DNA of 6,339 nucleotides from assembly GCA_025350775.1 (NCBI GenBank), contig JANXXF010000280.1, positions 1 through 6,339 of the forward strand. The letters are read 5' to 3'. Positions 1 through 5,486 of the stretch are shown here, in pieces. Position numbers and translations under genes: made by a program. Each line of letters begins with the position of its first letter. Position 1 is the stretch's first letter. The DNA is from Actinomycetes bacterium (lineage in GTDB: Bacteria > Actinomycetota > Thermoleophilia > Gaiellales > Gaiellaceae). Below the pieces are notes generated by a model. It had not been told where the DNA came from. It was given only the letters and a program-made list of their open reading frames with translations, and ran no database searches.

Positions 1-334
1 CCTCCGGCGGGTTCTGCAGGTCGCCGTCCATCGTCACGATGATCTCGCCGCGGGCGCGCGCGAGGCCCGCGTGCATCGCCGAGTGCTGGCCCGAGTTGCG
101 CTTGAGGCGAACGCCGCGCACGTGCGGGTCGGCCGCGTGCAGGCGCTCGAGGACGGCGAAGCTGCCGTCGGTCGAGCCGTCGTCGACGAATACCAGCTCG
201 TACGAGCGACCGAGCGGGGCGAGTGCGGCGGTGGCGCGGCGGTGGAGCTCCTCGATCGTTGCCGCCTCGTTGAAGAGCGTGACGACGACCGAGATGTCGA
301 GGCCGTCGCCCCCCTGAACGTGCTCCTGCGCCAT
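1..334 (-). CDS. GT2 family glycosyltransferase, polyprenyl-phosphate-sugar synthase-like (3' end cut by window edge)
   Basis: The first 111 residues of a family 2 glycosyltransferase are visible; the rest lies beyond the left edge. Seen: an ISVVVTLFNE opening strand (residues 14-23), the nucleotide-binding VDDGSTDGS motif (50-58), KRNSGQHSAMHAGL (78-91) and the metal-binding MDGDLQNPP motif (102-110). This combination is that of the DPM1/GtrB/ArnC branch, which transfers a sugar from a nucleotide donor to polyprenyl or dolichyl phosphate at the cytoplasmic membrane face. The GT-A fold starts within about 14 residues of the chosen ATG, so the start is plausible, although no clear Shine-Dalgarno precedes it. 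C-terminal TM helices, usual in GtrB/ArnC, cannot be checked. It lies downstream of, and on the same strand as, the aminosugar genes, but the toxin-antitoxin pair separates them. The sugar is unknown. Family call firm; branch call good. Confidence 0.9.
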   Translation of the reverse strand, partial: MAQEHVQGGDGLDISVVVTLFNEAATIEELHRRATAALAPLGRSYELVFVDDGSTDGSFAVLERLHAADPHVRGVRLKRNSGQHSAMHAGLARARGEIIVTMDGDLQNPPE

Positions 335-430
335 CAGGGCCGCCAGCCTATACCCGGGCGCGCGCCCGTGGCGGCCACGCGGTCAGGAGCGCGGGCTCGG
401 GTACACCCACGGTAATGGGCAAGGCGCTCG
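335..430 (-). promoter_or_regulatory. Gap upstream of the GT2 gene with a 14-bp palindrome and -10-like box
   Basis: This 96-bp gap separates the toxin stop from the GT2 start. A perfect 14-bp palindrome, CGGGCGCGCGCCCG, occupies 355-368. Downstream of it on the minus strand is a -10-like stretch (TAGGCT at 345-350, or TATAGG at 347-352), only 10 to 12 bp from the GT2 ATG, which would give a very short leader. A short GGCGC/GCGCC inverted repeat (423-427 with 435-439) straddles the toxin stop codon. None of these is strong in such GC-rich DNA. They permit a separate GT2 promoter but do not prove one. Confidence 0.2.
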
Positions 431-814
431 TCAGGCGCCGGCATCAATACAGGGCACGTCGTACTGCCGGATCGTCGAGTTGCTGGTGATGAGCCACATG
501 CCTTCGGTGCGTGCCTGGGCCACGAGCATCCGATCGAACGGATCCGTGTGATGGAGCGGCAGCCCTCCCGCCGCCACACCGTGCTCGACCGTGATCCCGA
601 GCGGGAGGAACCCCTCGTTCTCGATCTCCGCGGCCACGTCGAACGGCGCAGCGAGCTTGCCGACCGCCCGCTTCACCGCGATCTCCCAGGCGGTCGCGGC
701 GCTCACGTACACGTCCGTCTCGTCGTGCTCGATGCGGGCGGCCGCTTCCGCACCGAGCCGACGGTCGCCGTCGAGCCACCAGAGCAGGACATGGGTGTCG
801 AGCAGGAGCCGCAT
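431..814 (-). CDS. vapC: PIN-domain ribonuclease toxin of a type II toxin-antitoxin pair (VapC-like)
   Basis: A 127-residue protein, the usual size for a PIN toxin, of the kind that cleaves RNA with metal bound by a cluster of acidic residues. Visible landmarks: LLLDTHVLLWW with first acid D6; SAATAWEIAVK with E44; HHTDPFDRMLVAQA with D91 and D94; and a C-terminal ITSNSTIRQYDV. This pattern is that of the Sll0205-like PIN subgroup. In relatives I recall, the last motif usually has Asp two residues after the Thr; here it is N112, so the fourth acid may be absent. The gene starts 8 bp after the antitoxin stop with only a weak GGGCGG ahead of it, consistent with translation coupled to the antitoxin. 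Family assignment is firm; RNA target unknown. Confidence 0.92.
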   Translation of the reverse strand: MRLLLDTHVLLWWLDGDRRLGAEAAARIEHDETDVYVSAATAWEIAVKRAVGKLAAPFDVAAEIENEGFLPLGITVEHGVAAGGLPLHHTDPFDRMLVAQARTEGMWLITSNSTIRQYDVPCIDAGA

Positions 815-822
815 GCCGCCCG

Positions 823-1059
823 CTACGCGCCGAACGCCTCGGCGAAGCCCTCTGGCCGCTCGTCGAAGTCCGGCTTGATCTCGATGAGGCCCTTCAGTCG
901 GCCTGGCTTCCGGTGTTTCGCCGGAGGCGAGTAGGCGACGAGCTTGACGACCGGCCTCCCCGATCTCGAGACGATGATCTCCTCGCCGGCCTCGGCGCGA
1001 GACACGAGCTTGGAGAAGTTCGTCTTGGCGTCGTACATGCCGATGATGGTGCTTTTCAC
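823..1059 (-). CDS. vapB: Phd/YefM-family antitoxin partner of the PIN toxin (VapB-like)
   Basis: A 78-residue antitoxin read from GTG at 1057-1059. The N-terminal half (IGMYDAKTNFSKLVSRAEAG, then EEIIVSRSGRPVVKLV) matches the Phd/YefM DNA-binding fold, which dimerises and represses its own promoter. The C-terminal tail (from about residue 40) is charged and Pro-rich, as expected of the disordered part that occludes the toxin active site. A GGAGG Shine-Dalgarno 8 bp ahead of the GTG decides the start. A longer reading from ATG 1161 would overlap the aminotransferase end and add 34 residues unlike the family. It lies directly upstream of the toxin gene on the same strand, in the classic antitoxin-toxin order. 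A repeat-built operator sits immediately upstream. Confidence 0.9.
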   Translation of the reverse strand: MKSTIIGMYDAKTNFSKLVSRAEAGEEIIVSRSGRPVVKLVAYSPPAKHRKPGRLKGLIEIKPDFDERPEGFAEAFGA

Positions 1060-1067
1060 GCCGATCG

Positions 1068-1072
1068 CCTCC
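1068..1072 (-). promoter_or_regulatory. Shine-Dalgarno GGAGG fixing the antitoxin GTG start
   Basis: GGAGG on the minus strand lies 8 bp before GTG 1059. It is one of only two strong ribosome binding sites in the window and settles the short antitoxin reading over the longer one. It abuts the left end of the GGTC/GACC repeat array. Confidence 0.75.
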
Positions 1073-1102
1073 GGTCGGGTCTGGTCAGACCTGACCAGAG
1101 TA
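1073..1102 (-). promoter_or_regulatory. Probable toxin-antitoxin operator: phased GGTC/GACC units overlapping a -10-like box
   Basis: Three GGTC units start at 1073, 1078 and 1083 and two GACC units start at 1088 and 1093, giving five half-sites on an exact 5-bp pitch. Within them is a perfect inverted repeat with 9-bp arms and a 2-bp centre (TCTGGTCAG, AC, CTGACCAGA; 1080-1099). On the minus strand a -10-like TACTCT (1097-1102) overlaps the right arm. The array lies between this box and the antitoxin ribosome binding site, in the 73-bp gap after the aminotransferase stop. Autorepression by antitoxin or toxin-antitoxin complex at inverted repeats is established for Phd/YefM systems. That this is such an operator is inferred from position and symmetry. 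No convincing -35 was found. A 10-bp palindrome AACGGCCGTT lies further upstream at 1113-1122. Confidence 0.7.
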
Positions 1103-1132
1103 GCAGGAACGCAACGGCCGTTAGCTCGATCC

Positions 1133-2215
1133 TCAGACGAACCGCGCCACACCCGCAACAACCTGATCCAGGTCGTCGTCGGTGAGGTGCGAGTGCAGCG
1201 GCAGCGCGAGCGCGCGGCGGAACACGAGCTCGGCTCCGGGCCGCGAGCCCTGGTCGCGATAGGCCGAGAGCAGGTTGACGGCGTAGGTGCCGATCTGCAC
1301 CTCGATGCCCTCGGCGCGGAGCGTGGTGAGCGCCTCGTCGCGGTTCTCGAGCTGGATCACGTAGGCCTGCCAGCCGTGCTCGTCGCCCTCGGCGGCGCGC
1401 GGCACGACGACCTTGCCCGCGGCCTCGAGGCCGGCCAGCCGCTCGCTGTAGCCGGCGGCGACCCGCGCCCGCATCGCCAGCAGCTCGGGCAGTCGCCGCA
1501 TCTGCGGGATGCCGATCGCGCACTGGATGTCGCTCAGCCGGTAGTTGGTGCTGGGCCGCGGGATGTCGGCGACGCCGTCGCGTACCTCGATGCCGTGGTG
1601 GCGCAGCCGACGCAGCGCCGCGTCCAGCTCCTCCGAGTGCGTCGTGACCGCGCCGCCCTCGCCCGTCGTCACCGTCTTGCGCGGGTGGAACGAGAGGCAG
1701 CCCAGCACGCCGAGGCCGCCGCACGGCATCCCCTGCCACTTCGCGCCGAGCGCGCCGGCGGCATCCTCCAGCAGCAGCACCTCCGGCGCCACCGCCGATG
1801 CGAGCGTGTCCCAGTCGACCGGGTTGCCGAACAGGTGCACCGCCAGCACCGCCTTCGTGCGCGGCGACACCGCCCGGTAGACGGCGTCGATGTCGACGTT
1901 CATCGTGACCGGGTCGACGTCCACCAGCACGGGCGTCGCGCCGGTCAGCGCGACCGCGTTGGCGGTCGCCGGGAAGGTGTAGGCCGGGACGATCACCTCG
2001 TCGCCGGGGCCGAGCTCCAGCGCCATCGCCGCCAGGTGCAGCGCCGCCGTCCCGTTCGCCACGGCCACCGCGTGCGGCACCCCGCAGGCCGCGGCAATCT
2101 CGGCCTCGAACTCGGCCACCTTGGGCCCCATCGTCAGTTGCCCGCTCGCCAGCACCTCGGCGACCGCAGCCGCCTCCTCGGCGCCGACATCAGGCCAGCC
2201 GAGACGGATCGTCAT
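1133..2215 (-). CDS. DegT/DnrJ/EryC1/StrS family PLP-dependent sugar aminotransferase
   Basis: A complete 360-residue enzyme, normal length for the family, which adds an amino group to a keto nucleotide-sugar using pyridoxal phosphate. Seen: SGQLTMGPKVAEFE (24-37); phosphate-binding NGTAALHLA (54-62); EVIVPAYTFPATANAV (73-88); LLEDAAGALGAKW, whose D151 should pair with the PLP ring nitrogen; SFHPRKTVTTGEGGA, whose K180 is the Schiff-base lysine; and TNYRLSDIQCAIG (223-235). The residue after EDAA, often Gln or His in 3- and 4-aminotransferases, is Gly154 here. The N-terminus recalls perosamine synthase- and ArnB-like enzymes, so a 4-keto sugar is a reasonable guess, but the substrate cannot be read. 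ATG 2215 overlaps the SDR stop as ATGA, with no separate ribosome binding site, indicating coupled translation. Confidence 0.95.
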   Translation of the reverse strand: MTIRLGWPDVGAEEAAAVAEVLASGQLTMGPKVAEFEAEIAAACGVPHAVAVANGTAALHLAAMALELGPGDEVIVPAYTFPATANAVALTGATPVLVDVDPVTMNVDIDAVYRAVSPRTKAVLAVHLFGNPVDWDTLASAVAPEVLLLEDAAGALGAKWQGMPCGGLGVLGCLSFHPRKTVTTGEGGAVTTHSEELDAALRRLRHHGIEVRDGVADIPRPSTNYRLSDIQCAIGIPQMRRLPELLAMRARVAAGYSERLAGLEAAGKVVVPRAAEGDEHGWQAYVIQLENRDEALTTLRAEGIEVQIGTYAVNLLSAYRDQGSRPGAELVFRRALALPLHSHLTDDDLDQVVAGVARFV

Positions 2216-3180
2216 CGCGCCGGCAGGTGCTCGCGCGACCAGGCGATGGTGCGCTCGAGGCCCTCGTCCAGGTCGACCTTCGCCTCGAAGCCGATCAGCT
2301 CGCGCGCCTTCTTGACGTCCGGGATGCGCAGCTCGACATCGACGTAGGTGAGCGGGCGGTACACGATCTCGCCGGGGCAGCCCGAGAGCCGCTTGATGCG
2401 CTGGGCGAGGTCGAAGATGGTCACGGCGGAGCGCGCGTTGCCGATATTGAAACTCTCGCCGACCGCGGCCGGATGCTCGAGCGCGAGCAGCAGCCCCTCG
2501 ACCATGTCCTCGACGTAGAGCCAGGCGCGGATCTGCGAGCCGTCGCCGTCGATCGTCAGGTTCTCGCCCGCCAGGGCCCTCTCGATGAACGCGCGGATGG
2601 CGCCGCCGCCCATCTGGCCGGGGCCGTACACGTTGAACGGTCGCACCGAGACGGCGGGCAGGCCGAGCTCGGCGTGGTAGGCGTGCGCCATGTGCTCGCC
2701 CGCGAGCTTCGACACCGCGTACGTCCAGCGCGCCTCGCCGACCGAGCCGATCGTCGTCACCTGGTTCTCGTTGACGTTGAACGCGTGCTGGCCGAACACC
2801 TCGCTCGTCGAGAACTCGATGACCCGCTCCAGCGTGTCCTGCGTGGCCAGGGCCGCCTCGAGCGCGTTGTACGTGCCGATCACGTTCACGCGCATCGTGC
2901 GGACGGGACTCTTGAGGACAGTGTCGACGCCGGCGATCGCGGCGGCGTGGACAAAGTGCGTCGCGCCCTTCGCCAGCCGCTGCAACGTCTCGAGGTCGAG
3001 GATGTCACCCTGGTGGAAGGTGAGGTTGGGGTGCGCCGCGAGGTCGCTGCCCGAGAGCGCGTCGCGGTGGAGGTTGTCGAAGACGACGATCTCGTTGGCG
3101 TCGACGAGCCGTCGCGTCAGCGTGGTGCCGATGAAGCCAGCACCGCCCGTGATGAAGATTCGCTTGCCGGAGAGCGCCAT
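2212..3180 (-). CDS. Extended SDR nucleotide-sugar epimerase/dehydratase/decarboxylase
   Basis: A complete 322-residue cytoplasmic enzyme with a Rossmann fold: TGGAGFIG (11-18) for NAD and D35 ending the second strand, which favours NAD over NADP. The catalytic set is T125-S126-E127 within FSTSEVFG, and Y154xxxK158 within TYAVSK. SVRPFNVYGPGQ (178-189), DGDGSQIRAWLYVEDM (211-226) and the C-terminal LRIPDVKKARELIGF (284-298) complete the family pattern. TSE rather than TDE argues against an RmlB-type dTDP-glucose dehydratase. Together with R285 in the RxPD segment it resembles UDP-glucuronate decarboxylases (UXS/ArnA type), but many unassigned SDRs share it. The product presumably feeds the ATGA-coupled aminotransferase. 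No Shine-Dalgarno precedes ATG 3180; a TAGACT -10-like box lies 10 bp upstream. Confidence 0.94.
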   Translation of the reverse strand: MALSGKRIFITGGAGFIGTTLTRRLVDANEIVVFDNLHRDALSGSDLAAHPNLTFHQGDILDLETLQRLAKGATHFVHAAAIAGVDTVLKSPVRTMRVNVIGTYNALEAALATQDTLERVIEFSTSEVFGQHAFNVNENQVTTIGSVGEARWTYAVSKLAGEHMAHAYHAELGLPAVSVRPFNVYGPGQMGGGAIRAFIERALAGENLTIDGDGSQIRAWLYVEDMVEGLLLALEHPAAVGESFNIGNARSAVTIFDLAQRIKRLSGCPGEIVYRPLTYVDVELRIPDVKKARELIGFEAKVDLDEGLERTIAWSREHLPAR

Positions 3181-3225
3181 TCGGAGATCGAGTCTACCGA
3201 CGGGTGGGTCCGCAATACTCTCGCT
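3181..3225. promoter_or_regulatory. 45-bp divergent promoter region with two near-leaderless starts
   Basis: The gap separates the minus-strand SDR from the plus-strand membrane unit. Minus strand: TAGACT (3191-3196) lies 10 bp before the SDR ATG. Plus strand: AATACT (3214-3219) lies 6 bp before GTG 3226, with an overlapping TACTCT at 3216-3221. Neither gene has a Shine-Dalgarno at usual spacing, so both could be leaderless or nearly so, as is common in actinobacteria. No good -35 boxes were found, and in this short space the two promoters would have to share DNA. Inference from spacing only. Confidence 0.35.
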
Positions 3226-3726
3226 GTGCGGTGGGGATTGACAGCGGCGCGGGCTCGGCTGTTGCCGACGACCGGCACCCTGGCCGACCTCGGTCTCGCA
3301 CGGTGCGCCGTCGCGTTGGTCACGGCGGCCGCTCTGGTGGTGCTCATCGTCGAGTTCGGCGGCGCGTATGACGATCTCGACGGCCGGGCGGTCGCCAACC
3401 GTGGCCAGACCTCTGCCCAGCGGCTGTTGAGCGGAGCGATCGCCACCGACATGTCGCGCGGCTTCGTCCTGGCGGCTCGTGACCTCGTGCCGCCCGGAGC
3501 CACCTTCGCCGTGGAGACCGGCGACAAGGTCGTGGTCTCGACGCCGGTCTCCCTGTACGCGGTCGTCGGCTACACCCAGTTCCAGCTCCTGCCCCGGCGG
3601 CGCGTGGCGGCGCCGGTGGCGGAGTGGCTCCTCTGCTACGGCTGCGACCAGGGCGCGTTCGCGGCGCGGTTCGAGGTCGTCTGGGACGCGGAGCCGGGCA
3701 TGGCGATCATGAGGGCGCGCGCATGA
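3226..3726 (+). CDS. Small single-pass membrane protein with an extracytoplasmic CxxC-containing domain, function unknown
   Basis: A 166-residue protein read from GTG 3226. It has an Arg-rich cytoplasmic N-terminus (R2, R9, R11), one TM helix at about 24-43 and an extracytoplasmic domain of about 120 residues. The segment RGFVLAARDLVPPGATFAVETGD (78-100 region) resembles the soluble tail found in some membrane glycosyltransferases. C137 and C140 form a CYGC motif, the only cysteines outside the TM region. GTG 3226 is the first usable start after the divergent SDR; the frame is open further upstream, but that part is antisense to the SDR. TTG 3238 is an alternative. Its stop overlaps the GT-C start as ATGA, so the two are coupled, suggesting it is an accessory subunit of that enzyme. 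I cannot name a family. Confidence 0.75.
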   Translation: MRWGLTAARARLLPTTGTLADLGLARCAVALVTAAALVVLIVEFGGAYDDLDGRAVANRGQTSAQRLLSGAIATDMSRGFVLAARDLVPPGATFAVETGDKVVVSTPVSLYAVVGYTQFQLLPRRRVAAPVAEWLLCYGCDQGAFAARFEVVWDAEPGMAIMRARA

Positions 3727-5117
3727 ACTCGAGCGGGCTGCTCGCGCTCGCGGGGCTCAACGCGCTCTTTGCCGCGGCGGGCGTCGGCCTCCTGGCCGGG
3801 CTGAAGGGCTTCGCGTCGTGGGGCGCCCTCGGGCGCTCCCTCGGGCTTGCGCACATGGCCGGCTTCGCGCTCGTCGGCCTCCTCTCGACGGAGCTGCTCG
3901 TCGCCGGGCTCGGCATCGGCGTGGGGGAGACGGTGGGCGTGTCGGTCGGGATCCTCGCAGCCGGGCTGGCCGTGGCGCGCCTCCGCGGGCTGCCACTCCC
4001 CAGGGCCGCACGTCCGTCCCTCGGGGCGAGAGGGCTCGGCCTCGATGCACTCGGCGTCGTGCCGGCCGTCCTCGTCGTGCTGCTCGCGCTCGCGATGCTC
4101 CGCGTCGGCTTCGCGCAGGGGCTGTTCGAGTGGGACGCCTGGGCGTTCTGGGTGCCGAAGGGCGCCGGCATCTACCACTTCGGGCACCTCGACAAGGAGC
4201 TGTTCGTCTCGACCGCGAACCCGAGCTATCCCATCCTCGTACCGGCTCTCGACGCGCTCGCGTTCCACTTCATGGGCACTGTCGACGCGGTCACCCTGCA
4301 CGCGCAGTATGCGTTCCTCGGCTGCGGCTTCGTGTTTGCCGCGGTCGGGCTGCTGCGCCCGCGAGTGCCACGGATTGTCGTTTGGTCGTTCGTCGGGCTC
4401 CCGTTCCTCGGAAGCGACTTTCGCTACTTCGCGGTTGCCCCGATGGCCGACCTTCCGCTCGACTATCTGTTCGCGCTGGGCTTCCTCTGTCTCGCCCTCT
4501 GGCTCGTTGACCGGACGCCGTCGACCCTCGTCTTAGGATGGGTGTTCTTCGCCGCCGGCGCAGCCACGAAGCGGGAAGGGCTGATGTTCGTGGTCGCCGG
4601 GGTCGCCGCCGCCGCGATCGTGACGCTGCGCGAGTCGCGCCGCCGCTGGCCGCCACTGGCCGCAATCGCATTGGCTACATGGGCGGTGAACCTGCCCTGG
4701 CGCTTCTGGAGTCAGAGCCGCGGTATCGACGACCAGTCATCTCTCCTGTTCCACGGATTCGCGTCGCACCTTGACCGGTTCGGGCCGAGCATTCGCATCG
4801 TGCTGACGCTCGTGTTCGACGACGGACGCTGGACGATCATCGCGCCGCTTACCGTCGCCACGGTCGGCGTCCTGCTTCTTGTGCGGTTGCGCGGCCTCGC
4901 AGCGTTCCTCCTGATCGCCATGATGCTCGCGGGCGGGGGGCTTGCCTGGATCCTCGCCTCCTTCACCAACTTGCCGCTCGACACGTCCGACCAGACGCCG
5001 CTCCCCCGCGCCGTCGGCTCGATCATCCTGGCGGCGACCGCCGTCACGCCGCTCATGCTGCACCTCGCCTGGCAGGCCGCCGGCGAGCGCCGGGGGGCCC
5101 GTGCAGCGGCTGCGTAG
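3723..5117 (+). CDS. Polytopic membrane glycosyltransferase, GT-C superfamily (GT39-like)
   Basis: A 464-residue, very hydrophobic protein with about 12 predicted TM segments (roughly 5-27, 41-62, 68-86, 107-128, 190-212, 216-230, 240-262, 267-302, 310-325, 372-388, 391-415, 431-450). The first large extracytoplasmic loop carries FEWDAWAFWVPKG with acids E136 and D138, in the place where GT-C enzymes hold their catalytic Asp or Glu. It is followed by NPSYPILVPALDALAFHFMG (166-185), MADLPLDY (241-248) and a TKREG motif (282-286) resembling the TKNEG motif of GT39-like proteins. Such enzymes transfer a sugar from a polyprenyl-phosphate donor on the outer membrane face. ATG 3723 overlaps the preceding stop as ATGA. 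Donor and acceptor are unknown; the GT2 in this window could supply a lipid-linked donor. Confidence 0.82.
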   Translation: MNSSGLLALAGLNALFAAAGVGLLAGLKGFASWGALGRSLGLAHMAGFALVGLLSTELLVAGLGIGVGETVGVSVGILAAGLAVARLRGLPLPRAARPSLGARGLGLDALGVVPAVLVVLLALAMLRVGFAQGLFEWDAWAFWVPKGAGIYHFGHLDKELFVSTANPSYPILVPALDALAFHFMGTVDAVTLHAQYAFLGCGFVFAAVGLLRPRVPRIVVWSFVGLPFLGSDFRYFAVAPMADLPLDYLFALGFLCLALWLVDRTPSTLVLGWVFFAAGAATKREGLMFVVAGVAAAAIVTLRESRRRWPPLAAIALATWAVNLPWRFWSQSRGIDDQSSLLFHGFASHLDRFGPSIRIVLTLVFDDGRWTIIAPLTVATVGVLLLVRLRGLAAFLLIAMMLAGGGLAWILASFTNLPLDTSDQTPLPRAVGSIILAATAVTPLMLHLAWQAAGERRGARAAAA

Positions 5118-5475
5118 CCTTAGCAACGTGCCGGCAGCCGCGGCCACGCTGGCGATCGTCGTGGCCGGCGTGGCGTATCTCGGTGTCGCCGTCATCCCCG
5201 ACGCGGTTTCGTCAGCGCCCCGGGAAAGCTGCACGCCCGATCCGCCACCAGGCCACGGCTACGTCGCCGTGTTTGGCCGCTTCACGTCGCTGGCCCGCGC
5301 CGAGGTGCTGATGCGCGCGGCGCAGCAGAAGGGGTTCACAGCGGTGAAGGTCGTGCGGCCGACGTGTCAGACCTACGTCGCCGAGCTGACGGACATCCCC
5401 GACACGACGGTCGGTGAGAGCTTCCGTGAAGAGGCGGCGAGCGCAGGCTTCCGCGTCGACATCGTCCCCGGCTGA
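5101..5475 (+). CDS. Membrane-anchored protein with a SPOR-like domain
   Basis: A 124-residue protein read from GTG 5101. The cytoplasmic stub is short and basic (R3, R5), the TM helix spans about 12-32, and a short Pro-rich linker leads to a C-terminal domain at about 53-124. That domain begins GYVAVFGRFTSLARAEVL and continues QQKGFTAVKVV, the two-helix, alternating-strand layout of SPOR domains, which in cell-wall proteins bind peptidoglycan lacking stem peptides. The match is recognisable but divergent. C44 and C89 could form a disulfide outside the cell. The start overlaps the GT-C gene by 17 bp behind a GGGGGG tract; GTG 5128 is a non-overlapping alternative that trims nine residues. The overlap implies co-expression with the GT-C enzyme. 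Role unknown; anchoring to the wall is a guess. Confidence 0.72.
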   Translation: MQRLRSLSNVPAAAATLAIVVAGVAYLGVAVIPDAVSSAPRESCTPDPPPGHGYVAVFGRFTSLARAEVLMRAAQQKGFTAVKVVRPTCQTYVAELTDIPDTTVGESFREEAASAGFRVDIVPG

Positions 5476-5486
5476 GCCGCGCGCCG

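Noticed and set aside
334..579. 81-codon minus-strand frame overlapping the toxin 3' end and the gap
   Set aside because: It overlaps the toxin in another frame and has no recognisable domain.
1060..1161. 34-codon N-terminal extension of the antitoxin from ATG 1161
   Set aside because: It would overlap the aminotransferase end and run through the operator. The GTG at 1059 has a proper GGAGG and matches the family N-terminus.
944..2347. Long plus-strand open frame of 467 codons
   Set aside because: It is antisense to the aminotransferase, is rich in Arg, His, Gln and Asp in a repetitive way, and has no family motifs, whereas the opposite strand has a full PLP enzyme. It is a GC-rich shadow frame.
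2227..3225. Upstream extension of the small membrane protein frame to 499 codons
   Set aside because: This part is antisense to the SDR and reads as low-complexity, charged shadow sequence. The real protein begins at GTG 3226.
3624..3722. Upstream ATG extension of the GT-C gene
   Set aside because: It overlaps the preceding gene in another frame and gives an Arg-rich stretch. ATG 3723 gives an ATGA junction and begins directly with a TM segment.
3636..4301. 221-codon minus-strand frame opposite the GT-C gene
   Set aside because: Highly charged Glu/Arg/Pro composition with no motif; the plus strand encodes a coherent polytopic enzyme.
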